This document shows, one piece after another, positions 35,034 to 44,197 of a stretch of 64,000 nt of DNA (position 1 is its first letter; each line of letters begins with the position of its first letter). Under the pieces are notes generated by a model. It worked only from the letters and a program-made list of their open reading frames with translations, ran no database searches and had not been told where the DNA came from. Made by a program: the position numbers and the translations under genes. Source of the stretch: CBFHOS01 sp965657645 (GTDB taxonomy: Bacteria; Pseudomonadota; Alphaproteobacteria; Puniceispirillales; Puniceispirillaceae); assembly GCA_965657645.1 (NCBI GenBank), contig CBFHOS010000010.1:1-64000 (forward strand), written 5' to 3'.

Positions 35034-36327
35034 AGATAACGGACTTTTATCACCGGAAGAAGCTGCCCGTCTGGTCGCCGCAAAAATGGCTGAGCGCAAC
35101 AAGAGCGAACGCCGTTTCAGGTTTCTAGGACGCGCCGCAATTGCTATCGCTCTCACCTTTCTGGTGATTTTGATGGTGTCGATCTTTAGCAAAGGCATCC
35201 CAGGTTTCTTTCAGCATTACGTCACACTCGAAGTTCCATTGGACCGTGAAAAGCTGGATCCTGAGGGTAATCTCTCGGTGCAATCTCTTTATGATGGCGA
35301 TGCGCGTGGCACCATTCGCGCGGCGCTTTATGCGGCGGTTGATGCCTCTGGGCGGCGTGATCGCAAGGCCGCTGGCAAGATTATTTCCGCTGGTGCCGAG
35401 GCACGGCTTCGCCGGATGATTGCAGATAACCCAAGAATTTTAGGAACCACCCAAGAGATCCGCTTTGCCGTGGATGATGATGTGGATAGTTTCCTGCGCG
35501 GTTTTATCAAGCGTGAAACCCCACAGAGCGAACGCCGTATTGACGATAAGATGATCGGGTTTATTGACCAGCTTGCGGCTGATGGGCGAATTTCTTACGA
35601 GCTGTCTGACTATCTGTTCTTTGGTAGTGCATCGCGCAATGCCGAGATGGCCGGTATTTATGGTGCGTTCATTGGCTCTATTCTCACCTTGTCGATATGT
35701 CTGGTTCTGGCCTTTCCGGTTGGTGTGGCAACGGCGGTTTACCTTGAGGAAATTGCCCCGAAAAACCGCATTACCGAGCTGATTGAAATCAACATTAACA
35801 ATCTGGCGGCGGTGCCTTCAGTGGTCTTTGGTATTTTGGGTCTGGCTATTTTCATTGGTGTGTTTGGGATGCCGCGTTCGATCCCTCTAGTGGGTGGTGT
35901 GGTGTTGTCTTTGATGACCTTGCCGACAATTATTATTTCATCACGCGCCGCCATTCGCGCGGTACCGCCATCGGTTCGCGATGCGGCGTTGGGCATTGGC
36001 GCGTCAAAAATGCAGACGATTTTCCATCATGTTATTCCGCTGGCGATGCCGGGGATGTTGACCGGAACGATCATTGGTATGGCACAGGCACTAGGTGAGA
36101 CCGCGCCGCTATTGATGATTGGTATGGTCGCCTTTATCGTTGATGTCCCGGGAAGCGTTACCGACCCCGGAACAGTTTTGCCGGTGCAAATTTTCATGTG
36201 GGCAGATTTCGCCGAGCGGATGTTTGTGCAAAAAACCAGTGCGGCCATTATTGTCCTGCTGGCGTTTTTGGTGACGATGAATGCCGCCGCAATTTTAATC
36301 CGCAAAAAGCTGGAACGCCGCTGGTAA
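35026..36327 (+). CDS. pstA: Phosphate ABC transporter permease PstA
   Basis: A 433-residue permease. The first membrane segment (AIAIALTFLVILMVSIF, near residues 45-61) is followed by a long soluble domain of about 150 residues, the DUF3333-type extension found in alphaproteobacterial PstA. The channel core follows, with FPVGVATAVYLEE, NNLAAVPSVVFGILG and the EAA loop (SVRDAALGIGASKMQTIFHHVIP). It pairs with PstC. Translation is coupled to pstC by the 8-nt overlap. Confidence 0.94.
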   Translation: MTRDNGLLSPEEAARLVAAKMAERNKSERRFRFLGRAAIAIALTFLVILMVSIFSKGIPGFFQHYVTLEVPLDREKLDPEGNLSVQSLYDGDARGTIRAALYAAVDASGRRDRKAAGKIISAGAEARLRRMIADNPRILGTTQEIRFAVDDDVDSFLRGFIKRETPQSERRIDDKMIGFIDQLAADGRISYELSDYLFFGSASRNAEMAGIYGAFIGSILTLSICLVLAFPVGVATAVYLEEIAPKNRITELIEININNLAAVPSVVFGILGLAIFIGVFGMPRSIPLVGGVVLSLMTLPTIIISSRAAIRAVPPSVRDAALGIGASKMQTIFHHVIPLAMPGMLTGTIIGMAQALGETAPLLMIGMVAFIVDVPGSVTDPGTVLPVQIFMWADFAERMFVQKTSAAIIVLLAFLVTMNAAAILIRKKLERRW

Positions 36328-36354
36328 GCGAGCATTAGTAAACAGGATAGAGTC

Positions 36355-37203
36355 ATGACAGACGATCAAAACACCGCGCAAGAGGAAAAGCCAGATTTGG
36401 CCAGTGGGCAATTGCCGGATCATACAATTGGCGAGATATATTCCGCTAATCCGCGGATGTCGGCGCGTAATGTGAATGTGTTTTATGGCGATAAATGCGC
36501 CATCGAGGATGTCACTCTGGACATTGCCGAACGCGAAGTGATCTCGTTTATCGGGCCATCTGGTTGCGGTAAATCGACCTTTTTGCGTTGTTTGAACCGG
36601 ATGAATGACACCATTGATATCTGCCGCGTCGAGGGCGAGATTTCCCTTGATGGACAGAACATCTATGCGCCGGAAGTCGATGTGGTGCCACTGCGTGCCC
36701 GTGTCGGGATGGTGTTCCAAAAGCCGAACCCGTTTCCAAAATCGATCTTTGATAATGTCGCCTATGGTCCCCGTATTCATGGTCTGGCGGCGGATCGTCA
36801 CCAGCTTGATGCGATCGTTGCGGAATCTCTGGAGCGCGCCGGATTGTGGAACGAGGTAAAGGACCGTCTGACCCAGCCTGGAACCGGATTATCAGGTGGC
36901 CAGCAACAGCGCCTCTGCATTGCTCGCGCCATCGCCGTTAGCCCTGAAGTGATCTTGATGGACGAGCCATGTTCTGCGCTGGATCCGATTGCAACGGCAA
37001 AGATCGAAGAGCTAATCCATGAATTAAGCACGCAATTCACCATCGTCATTGTAACCCATTCGATGCAACAGGCCGCGCGGGTATCCCAGCGTACCGCCTA
37101 TTTTCACCTAGGCCGTTTGGTCGAGGTTGGGGAAACCGCAAAGGTGTTTTCAAATCCGCAACATGAGATGACAGAAAATTACATCACTGGCCGCTTTGGT
37201 TAA
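36355..37203 (+). CDS. pstB: Phosphate ABC transporter ATPase PstB
   Basis: A 282-residue ATPase. The N-terminal extension of about 30 residues is followed by MSARNVNVFYGDKCAIEDV, Walker A GPSGCGKST (residues 67-75), FLRCLNRMND (diagnostic for PstB), VGMVFQKPNPFPKSI, LSGGQQQRLCIARA and VILMDEPCSALDP. It drives phosphate import, and in known systems it also takes part in signalling to PhoR with PhoU. It lies 27 nt after pstA. Confidence 0.96.
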   Translation: MTDDQNTAQEEKPDLASGQLPDHTIGEIYSANPRMSARNVNVFYGDKCAIEDVTLDIAEREVISFIGPSGCGKSTFLRCLNRMNDTIDICRVEGEISLDGQNIYAPEVDVVPLRARVGMVFQKPNPFPKSIFDNVAYGPRIHGLAADRHQLDAIVAESLERAGLWNEVKDRLTQPGTGLSGGQQQRLCIARAIAVSPEVILMDEPCSALDPIATAKIEELIHELSTQFTIVIVTHSMQQAARVSQRTAYFHLGRLVEVGETAKVFSNPQHEMTENYITGRFG

Positions 37204-37318
37204 ATCCAGAGCAATGGCGCCAGCCTAAAACCAGCGAATTTGTTTAACCCCGCCAGGTTTGCTATCACTATTCATATGGCGATGTGGGTGATGAGCCGCG
37301 ATGGTGAAAACCAGACGA

Positions 37319-37342
37319 CTAACCAATTAGGCTAACCAATTA
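37319..37342. repeat. 13-bp tandem duplication CTAACCAATTAG x2
   Basis: CTAACCAATTA occurs at 37319 and again at 37332. It lies in the 163-nt gap between pstB and phoU, 25 nt before the phoU start. I see no clear Pho box or terminator in that gap. Confidence 0.85.
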
Positions 37343-37366
37343 TAAAAGTGTGATCAGGAAATAAAG

Positions 37367-38080
37367 ATGACCAATTCAATTCATACAAGCTCAGCCTTTG
37401 AAAATGATTTGTCTCACCTTAATGAGATGATCGGCGATCTTGGTGGGCTGGCGCGCAAACAGTTGCGCTCATCGATCAAGGCTTTGTCTGATTATCGGAT
37501 TTCAAAGATCGATAAGCTCATCAAGCGTGACGAAAAGCTTGACCGGCTGGAGAGTGAGATTGTTGAAAAGGCGATGGAGATCATTGCCATTCGCTCGCCG
37601 CGTGCGGGTGATTTGCGGCGGGTTATCGTTGCCGCCAATGCCGCCACTATCCTAGAGCGGGTCGGCGATTATTCGCGCAATACCGGCAACCGGATCAAAA
37701 CAATCATGGCCATGCAGAATGAAGGATTACCGTTCGATCAGCTCCATGCGATGGGCAGTTTGGTTGCGGAAATGCTGAGTGACGTGCTCGAAGCGCACCG
37801 CACAAGCAATGTTGAATTGGCGTTACAGATCCGTGAGTCTGACGTTAATGTTGATGAGATGAACACTGAAATCTATCGCAATGTGATTGCGTTGATGCAG
37901 TCCCAGCCAGAGTTGGTTCCGGCTGGCGTGCATACGCTATTCATCGCCAAGAATTATGAACGCATGGGTGATTACGCAACCAGTATCGCCGAGCAGGTTC
38001 ATTATATGGCGACGAATGAAATGCCGGAGAGTTTCCGGCCAAAGGCGGATTTGACGAGCTGGCTGCTTGATGAGGTCTAA
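37367..38080 (+). CDS. phoU: Phosphate signalling protein PhoU
   Basis: A 237-residue cytoplasmic protein of two three-helix bundles. Each bundle carries the family E/DxxxD-type metal-binding motif region: DKLIKRDEKLDRLESEI in the first, and the counterpart near INESDVNVDEMNTEI-like residues (IRESDVNVDEMNTEI) in the second. LRRVIVAANAATILERVGDYSRN and LFIAKNYERMGDYATSIAEQVHYM are the paired signature helices. It dampens PhoR activity when phosphate is ample and links the Pst transporter to the sensor. It is the last gene of the pst operon, with a larger gap before it than elsewhere. Confidence 0.95.
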   Translation: MTNSIHTSSAFENDLSHLNEMIGDLGGLARKQLRSSIKALSDYRISKIDKLIKRDEKLDRLESEIVEKAMEIIAIRSPRAGDLRRVIVAANAATILERVGDYSRNTGNRIKTIMAMQNEGLPFDQLHAMGSLVAEMLSDVLEAHRTSNVELALQIRESDVNVDEMNTEIYRNVIALMQSQPELVPAGVHTLFIAKNYERMGDYATSIAEQVHYMATNEMPESFRPKADLTSWLLDEV

Positions 38081-38142
38081 CCACTAGGCAAACGTATCCT
38101 CGGCATCATCGACATTATTGGCATTATGGGAAGGGAATTAGA

Positions 38143-38949
38143 ATGGATAAGAATACATCGCTGGTTTCCAAAAGCCTTGATGAAGATGGTGTTCTGCGCC
38201 TCACTTTGAATGATCCGGCGACCCGCAATTCCCTGTCCGAGGCGATGCTATCGGCACTGGCAAATGCGCTTCATGATGCGGCGGGTGACGCGGCGGTTCG
38301 GGTGATTGTGCTGGCGGCCAATGGACCGGTCTTTTGCGCGGGTCATAATCTAAAGGAAATGACCGCCGCCCGGTCCAACCCAGATGATCAGGGGCGGGCA
38401 TATTTCACCAAAATTCTCGGGCAATGTTCGGCCGTTATGCAATCGATTCCGGCCCATCCAAAGCCGATCATCGCCGAGATTGCCGGAACAGCAACGGCGG
38501 CAGGGTGCCAATTGGTCGCCAGTTGTGATCTGGCGATTGCCGCGGATGATGCAAAATTTTCAACACCGGGGGTTCATATCGGGCTGTTTTGTTCGACCCC
38601 GATGGTTGCGCTATCACGTTCTGTTAGCCAGAAACATGCGATGGAAATGCTGTTAACCGGTGATTTTGTACCGGCGGCGCGGGCGGCGGAAATCGGCTTG
38701 GTTAATTATGCTGTTCCCAATCATGCGCTCACCGACAGGGTGATGGAAATGGCCCGCAAGATTGCGAAAAAATCGACCGCAACAATCGGCTTTGGCAAAC
38801 CTGCTTTTTATGCGCAGGCGGAAAAATCATTGGCTGATGCGTATGATTATGCCGCGGCGGTGATGGTGGAAAACATGCTATGCGATGACGCCCGTGAAGG
38901 CATTGGCGCCTTTATCGAAAAACGCCCACCATCTTGGAACGATAAATAA
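38143..38949 (+). CDS. Crotonase-family protein, ECHDC3-like, lacking hydratase acid residues
   Basis: A 268-residue enoyl-CoA hydratase/isomerase fold protein. The oxyanion segments FCAGHNLKEM and GTATAAGCQLVASCDLAIA are intact. The two glutamates of true hydratases are replaced: Q stands in GCQL where E is expected, and G in STPGVHIGL. This pattern, together with FCSTPMVALSR, matches the ECHDC3 subgroup. It probably binds an acyl-CoA but does another reaction such as isomerisation or hydrolysis. It is the first gene of a six-gene plus-strand run; nearby spacing is 50-90 nt at this end, so membership of the operon is likely but not certain. Confidence 0.85.
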   Translation: MDKNTSLVSKSLDEDGVLRLTLNDPATRNSLSEAMLSALANALHDAAGDAAVRVIVLAANGPVFCAGHNLKEMTAARSNPDDQGRAYFTKILGQCSAVMQSIPAHPKPIIAEIAGTATAAGCQLVASCDLAIAADDAKFSTPGVHIGLFCSTPMVALSRSVSQKHAMEMLLTGDFVPAARAAEIGLVNYAVPNHALTDRVMEMARKIAKKSTATIGFGKPAFYAQAEKSLADAYDYAAAVMVENMLCDDAREGIGAFIEKRPPSWNDK

Positions 38950-39038
38950 AAATCGGTTCCCTCTTGCTTATTACGGTTAGTCGGTTCTAGCGTGATGAAT
39001 GCATGTGCTTCGTCATTGAAGTGATAAAGAGGGATATG

Positions 39039-40601
39039 ATGACATTTCATACTGACCCAGAGAAAGACCGCGACGCGCCCTTTATGGTTGGGCCGTCCAC
39101 ATTGCATGGTGATGGGCATGGTGATGGTCTTCGCACCTACCGGATGCTTATTGATGGCAAGTGGGTTGATGCTAGCGATGGCGCGGTGTTCGAAAGTGTT
39201 AATCCGACGAATGGCCAAGTGTGGTCGCGGGTGCAAGAGGCTACGGCGGATGATGTGGACAAGGCCGTTCGCGCCGCTGATGCCGCCCTTTATCACGGGC
39301 CTTGGGGCCGTATGAGTGCAACCGAGCGTGGCCATTGTTTGCGCCGACTTGGTGATTTGCTAGCGGCAAATTGTGAAACGCTGGGGGCGGTTGAAACCAT
39401 AGATACTGGCAAAATGTTCAAGGAAACCCGCTGGCAGGCCAAATATATTGCTGAATATTTGCATTTCTACGCGGGCGCCGCAGACAAGGTTTCGGGCGAA
39501 ACCCTACCTATCGATAAGCCAGATATGTTTGTCTTTACAGAGCGAGAGCCATTGGGCGTAATCGCCGCCATTGTGCCGTGGAATTCGCAATTATTCCTGA
39601 GCGCGGTAAAGATCGGTCCGGCATTGGCGGCTGGCAACACGATTGTTCTTAAGGCGTCTGAACATGCCAGCGCACCATTGCTAGAATTCGGTGCATTGAT
39701 AGCCGAGGCCGGGATACCTGATGGCGTCGTCAATATTATCACGGGTCATGGCGAACCATGTGGAAAGATCCTGACATCGCACCCGTTGGTTGCGCGGATT
39801 TCCTTTACTGGCGGACCGGCATCAGCCCAGCATGTTATCCGTAATTCAGCCGAAAACTTTGCCGAGCTATCACTGGAGCTAGGCGGTAAGTCACCGTTCA
39901 TCGTTTTTGATGATGCCGATATAGATAGCGCCGTGAACGGCTCGGTTGGCGGTATCTTTGCCGCTACGGGCCAGAGCTGTGTGGCTGGCTCACGGGTCTA
40001 TCTGCATGAAGATATTGCAGATGAATTTCTGGCTAAAATGACGGCTGTTGCAAAGGGGATTACTATTGGTGATCCGCATGCAGAGGAAACTGAAATGGGG
40101 CCGCTTTGCACCACGGACCAGCGCGATCACATCGAGAGAGAAATTGCCTATGCAATAGAACAGGGTGGTCGGGTTTTGCATGGGGGCAAGCGTCCAGCCG
40201 ACATGGATGGCTATTATTTTGAGCCAACGATTATTGAATGCCCGCGTCAAGATATGCGCATTGTCGACACTGAATTATTTGGTCCGGTTCTATCGGTTGT
40301 GCGGTTTCGTGATGAGGACGAAGTGATAGCGATGGCAAATGACACCAAACATGGACTAGCGGCTGGTATCTTTACCCGCGACGGGGCGCGCTCTATGCGT
40401 GTTGCCAAAGCGGTACGGGCAGGCATTGTCTGGGTGAACACCTATCGGGTGATTTCACCGATTGCTGAATTTGGTGGGGCTAAAAACTCGGGCTATGGTC
40501 GCGAGAGTGGTTTTCAGGCATTGTATGATTACACACGTCCGAAAACGGTTTGGGTCAATACGTCATCAGAACCACTGGCGAGCCAGTTTGTAGCGCGATA
40601 G
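39039..40601 (+). CDS. NAD(P)-dependent aldehyde dehydrogenase
   Basis: A 520-residue ALDH-superfamily enzyme oxidising an aldehyde to an acid. The N-terminal MLIDGKWVDAS, VPWNSQLFLS nucleotide-binding strand, LELGGKSPF with the general-base glutamate, and the catalytic cysteine motif TGQSCVAGSR are present, with EFGGAKNSGYGRE near the C-terminus. Two ATG codons lie side by side; GAGGG spacing favours 39039. It is followed after 9 nt by the luciferase-like gene, so the two are co-transcribed. The substrate is unknown. Confidence 0.9.
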   Translation: MTFHTDPEKDRDAPFMVGPSTLHGDGHGDGLRTYRMLIDGKWVDASDGAVFESVNPTNGQVWSRVQEATADDVDKAVRAADAALYHGPWGRMSATERGHCLRRLGDLLAANCETLGAVETIDTGKMFKETRWQAKYIAEYLHFYAGAADKVSGETLPIDKPDMFVFTEREPLGVIAAIVPWNSQLFLSAVKIGPALAAGNTIVLKASEHASAPLLEFGALIAEAGIPDGVVNIITGHGEPCGKILTSHPLVARISFTGGPASAQHVIRNSAENFAELSLELGGKSPFIVFDDADIDSAVNGSVGGIFAATGQSCVAGSRVYLHEDIADEFLAKMTAVAKGITIGDPHAEETEMGPLCTTDQRDHIEREIAYAIEQGGRVLHGGKRPADMDGYYFEPTIIECPRQDMRIVDTELFGPVLSVVRFRDEDEVIAMANDTKHGLAAGIFTRDGARSMRVAKAVRAGIVWVNTYRVISPIAEFGGAKNSGYGRESGFQALYDYTRPKTVWVNTSSEPLASQFVAR

Positions 40602-40610
40602 GAACGGCGG

Positions 40611-41645
40611 ATGAAGTTTCAGCTAGCGATTAACTTGGAACGGATGAATAGCGAAACAGACATGCGCGCTGTTCGTGATCATACGTTGGAGATGGTTAAA
40701 ATCGCTGACCGCGCCGGTTTTGAAATTGTCTGGGCGGCAGAGCATCATGCGCTAGAAATGACAATTGCGCCTAACCCGTTTCAGCTATTGACGTGGTGGG
40801 GTGACCATACCGAAAACATCGGCCTTGGCTGCGGTGTGGCGAATGCCTCTTACTGGCACCCGATCAATATTGCAGGTGAAGCGGCGATGCTTGATTTGTT
40901 ATCGGGTGGCCGGATGAATTTCGGTTTGGGTTCAGGTGCCTATCAACGCGAATTTGACCGTATGCATCCAGGTTTGGATCAAAAGGACGGTTATAAATAT
41001 GTACAGGAAATGTTGCCGCTTGTCCGTGCATTGTGGCAAGGCGATGTCACGCATGATGGTGAAATCTGGCAATTCCCAAGATCTACGTCGGTTCCAAAGC
41101 CATTGCAATCTACAGTCCCTGTCTGGGTTGCCGCACGGTCGCCGATAACTTTTGATTATGCCGTTGAAAACCACTGCAACATCATGAGTTGGCCGCTAAC
41201 CATGCCGTTTAGTGAGGCCGAGAAATACCGCGAACAGCTAGATGACGCGATCGCCAAGGCAGACAATGGCTGGGATGGTCAATTCGCGATGATGCGTCAT
41301 TGCTGTGTTTACGCAAATGATGCGGACCGTGCCGCGGCGTTGGCCGCCATTCGAAATGTGTTATCGCTCTTCGGTAATCTGATGCTGAAAAAAGGCGATG
41401 TTGTGAATGGCTTTCCTGACCCCGTTCCCCTAGAGGCGCTAGAGGGTAATGTTCGTGTTGATCCTGCCATGCTTGAGGAAAACCTTATGTTTGGTTCGCC
41501 AGCGCAAATTATCGAAAAGCTCGGCAAATATCATGACATTGGCGTTGATAGTTACATTTATTATGCCTCCATGGGGCTTGGTATGGCCGAACAGAAACGC
41601 TCGCTGGCGTTATTCTGCGATGAAGTTATGCCAGCTTTCGCCTGA
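40611..41645 (+). CDS. Luciferase-like (LLM) flavin-dependent monooxygenase
   Basis: A 344-residue bacterial-luciferase-family protein. AAEHHALEM near residue 43, a TIM-barrel pattern with IGLGCGVANASYWHPINIAGEAAMLDLLSGG split over strands 3-4, and GLGSGAYQREF near residue 105 are typical. Members use FMNH2 from a separate reductase to oxygenate an aldehyde, sulfonate or other small compound. No flavin reductase is adjacent. It sits between the aldehyde dehydrogenase and the alpha/beta hydrolase in one operon. Confidence 0.88.
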   Translation: MKFQLAINLERMNSETDMRAVRDHTLEMVKIADRAGFEIVWAAEHHALEMTIAPNPFQLLTWWGDHTENIGLGCGVANASYWHPINIAGEAAMLDLLSGGRMNFGLGSGAYQREFDRMHPGLDQKDGYKYVQEMLPLVRALWQGDVTHDGEIWQFPRSTSVPKPLQSTVPVWVAARSPITFDYAVENHCNIMSWPLTMPFSEAEKYREQLDDAIAKADNGWDGQFAMMRHCCVYANDADRAAALAAIRNVLSLFGNLMLKKGDVVNGFPDPVPLEALEGNVRVDPAMLEENLMFGSPAQIIEKLGKYHDIGVDSYIYYASMGLGMAEQKRSLALFCDEVMPAFA

Positions 41646-41668
41646 CCAAGGGTGAGGAACCGACGTTT

Positions 41669-42487
41669 ATGGATGTGAGCTTCACCACAGATGGCACCGC
41701 TTACCAATTCCATCCAGCGCGCGCTTTTGCCGGAGGTGACGCTGCACCGGTGATAGTGCTCATTCATGGTCTTGGCCTGACGATGGGAACATGGGATGAT
41801 CACATCGAGGAATTGTCGCTGGATCATCGGGTGCTGCGCTATGATCTTGCCGGACATGGGCAATCGATCGCCCCGCACCGCACGCCTGATTTAACATTAT
41901 ATTCAGATCAATTGGCGAACCTTCTTGATGCTCTGGCTATTGCCCAATGCGCGGTTGTGGGGTTTTCCCTTGGTGGGATGATTAACCGGCGGTTTGCGAT
42001 GGACTATCCGGACAGGGTTAGCGCGCTGGCGATCCTTAACGCGCCACATGAACGTGGTGATGAGGCCCAAGCATTGGTTGAACAGCGCGTGCGCGACACC
42101 CATAAAGGTGGCCCCGGTGCAACATTGGATGCCACCATAGAAAGGTGGTTCACGCCGTCTTTCATTGCCGAAAACGCCGCCACTATTGCGCGGGTACGCG
42201 GGTGGGTTCTGGCCAATGATGCCGACATCTATACTGCGTGCCGGATGGTTCTGGCGACAGGTGTCATCGAGTTAATCCGCCCCTCGCCGCCTATTACCCA
42301 TCCGAGCATCGTCATTACCTGCGCCAATGACACCGGCAGCACCCCATCTATGACAGAGGCTATCGCCGCCGAAATTGCGGGGGCGCGGGCGGTAATCATT
42401 CCGCAGTTACAGCATATGGGTTTGATGGAAAACCCTGCATTATTTACCACACCAATTCTGGCGTTCTTGGCAGAAGTTAGGAAGTAA
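41669..42487 (+). CDS. Alpha/beta hydrolase
   Basis: A 272-residue hydrolase of the enol-lactonase / BioH-like group. LIHGLGLTMGTWDDHI carries the oxyanion-hole HG, the nucleophile elbow is GFSLGGM (serine near residue 99), and the C-terminal histidine is likely in QLQHMGLMENP. It cleaves an ester, lactone or C-C bond; the substrate is not evident. It lies 5 nt upstream of the ThDP-enzyme gene, so the two are translated together. Confidence 0.88.
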   Translation: MDVSFTTDGTAYQFHPARAFAGGDAAPVIVLIHGLGLTMGTWDDHIEELSLDHRVLRYDLAGHGQSIAPHRTPDLTLYSDQLANLLDALAIAQCAVVGFSLGGMINRRFAMDYPDRVSALAILNAPHERGDEAQALVEQRVRDTHKGGPGATLDATIERWFTPSFIAENAATIARVRGWVLANDADIYTACRMVLATGVIELIRPSPPITHPSIVITCANDTGSTPSMTEAIAAEIAGARAVIIPQLQHMGLMENPALFTTPILAFLAEVRK

Positions 42488-42492
42488 CCATT

Positions 42493-44196
42493 ATGAAACC
42501 ATCAAAAAGCGAGACCCTCTCTGGAGGCCAAGCCGCTGTGCGGGCGCTACAGCTTGAGCAGACCAAATATGTGTTTGGCCTCATTGGGTCTGCGACGATG
42601 GAGATGTTTGATGCGCTATATGATGCTGACGATATTGGTTTTATCGGGGTCCATGACGAACGCACAGGTACGCATATGGCCGATGGTTATGCCCGCGCAT
42701 CAGGTGAGGCAGGGGTGATATTGGCTGGTCAAAATGGCCCCGGCGCGACCAATCTTGTGACCGGTCTTTCACAGGCGAAGGCCGCTTTCTCACCGGTCGT
42801 ATCCATCGCTGGTGCCCTATCTACCGAGCATCAATATCGTGATGCGTTTCAGGAAGTTGACCAGCAGGCGCTATTCACACCGGTAACAAAGAAAACATGG
42901 ACCGTGCCAAGCGCTAGCAGGGTGCCGGAAATGTTCCGCGAGGGGTTTCGCACCGCGCTAACACCGCGCCGTGGTCCGGTCCAGATAAATTTGCCCCGCG
43001 ATGTGCTGGCGGCGAGTGCGGAGTTTTCCGATTTTCAATCACCAAAACACTATCGCAATATGTCCGTTCCGGCGGCCGCGCCCTCGGCGATTACCGAGGC
43101 CGCCAGTTTGCTAGCTGGGGCAAAGGCGCCGGTGATTATTGTAGGCGGCGGAATTAAAAATACCGAGGGGCATGAGGCTGCCATTGCGTTGGCAGACTTG
43201 TTGAATGCGCCCTTGGTCTCGGCGCCGGGGCATGGCGATGCAATTTCCTATGGGCACCCGCTTAATGCCGGCCAGATGGGGCCGCGCGGCAATCCGGTTG
43301 CCTCGCGCTTGGCCCGTGAGGCTGATGTTATTTTGGCTCTGGGAACGCGACTTGGTTTTAATTCGACATTTTATTCTTATGACAATATCAACCGCGATGC
43401 AGCGATCATTCATGTCGAACTGGAGCCAAGCGCGATTGGCCGATATTTTCCGATTGAGATTGGTATCTGGGCTGATGCGCCCACTTGTGCGCGCCAATTG
43501 GCGGCGGCAATTACCAAACAGCATAGCCGTGATGCGGTTGATAAATGGAGTGCGCAGTTTAGCGATGAGCGGGCCGCCTACCGGGCTAAACGCGATGCTG
43601 ACGCGGTGCTGGATACCGCGCTGATCCAACCTTCTGGCCTGTTTAAAACCTTGCGTGGTGTGTTGCCAGAGGATGCGGCATTTACCATGGATGCGGGCAC
43701 TTTGTGCCTACAAGCCACCGATGCGATGAATTACTGGCACCCTAAGTCACTCTTCACGCCGTTAGATTTTGGTCTGGTTGGTTTCTCCTTTGCCGCTGGG
43801 CTTGGCGTGAAATTGGCCCAGCCCGAACGGACGGTGATCTCGATGATGGGTGATGGTGGGTTTGGGATGACAATATCCGAGCTAAGCACAGCCGTGGATC
43901 ACAATATCAACACCGTTACAATTGTCATGAATAACGGTTCATGGGGGGCAGAAAAAGCCTATCAGCGTGATTTCTTCCAAGGCCGCTATATTGGCGCGGA
44001 TGTGTCTAGCCCCGCTTTTGATCAGGCGGCCGAACTCTATGGGGCGGCGGGTTTCAAAGTGGATCATCTGGATCAAATAGGTGACGCGGTGTCGGCGGCG
44101 TTGGCAAGTGACCGTCCGGCGGTGATCGATGTGTCGGTCGACCCGGCGGCATTATACAGTTTCCGGCGTGACAGTTTCAAACATAGGGGCGGTTGA
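42493..44196 (+). CDS. Thiamine diphosphate-dependent enzyme (acetolactate synthase / Xsc-like)
   Basis: A 567-residue ThDP enzyme of the IlvB family. The N-terminal pyrimidine-binding domain has FGLIGSATMEMFDAL and the activating glutamate in HDERTGTHMADGYARA; a central domain starts near VIIVGGG. The C-terminal PP domain holds GDGGFGMTISEL with the metal-binding NN pair about 27 residues on. Some segments (FGLIGSA, AQNGPG-like GQNGPGATN, FQEVDQ) recall sulfoacetaldehyde acetyltransferase, but resemblance alone does not fix the reaction; decarboxylase or lyase activity is equally possible. It is in the operon with the LLM monooxygenase and hydrolase. Confidence 0.85.
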   Translation: MKPSKSETLSGGQAAVRALQLEQTKYVFGLIGSATMEMFDALYDADDIGFIGVHDERTGTHMADGYARASGEAGVILAGQNGPGATNLVTGLSQAKAAFSPVVSIAGALSTEHQYRDAFQEVDQQALFTPVTKKTWTVPSASRVPEMFREGFRTALTPRRGPVQINLPRDVLAASAEFSDFQSPKHYRNMSVPAAAPSAITEAASLLAGAKAPVIIVGGGIKNTEGHEAAIALADLLNAPLVSAPGHGDAISYGHPLNAGQMGPRGNPVASRLAREADVILALGTRLGFNSTFYSYDNINRDAAIIHVELEPSAIGRYFPIEIGIWADAPTCARQLAAAITKQHSRDAVDKWSAQFSDERAAYRAKRDADAVLDTALIQPSGLFKTLRGVLPEDAAFTMDAGTLCLQATDAMNYWHPKSLFTPLDFGLVGFSFAAGLGVKLAQPERTVISMMGDGGFGMTISELSTAVDHNINTVTIVMNNGSWGAEKAYQRDFFQGRYIGADVSSPAFDQAAELYGAAGFKVDHLDQIGDAVSAALASDRPAVIDVSVDPAALYSFRRDSFKHRGG

Positions 44197-44197
44197 G

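Noticed and set aside
36295..36801. 168-residue open frame antisense to pstB
   Set aside because: It covers the PstB N-terminus on the other strand, with no family features.
43111..43629. 172-residue open frame antisense to the ThDP-enzyme gene
   Set aside because: It is a shadow of a strongly supported gene and shows no motif or ribosome site.
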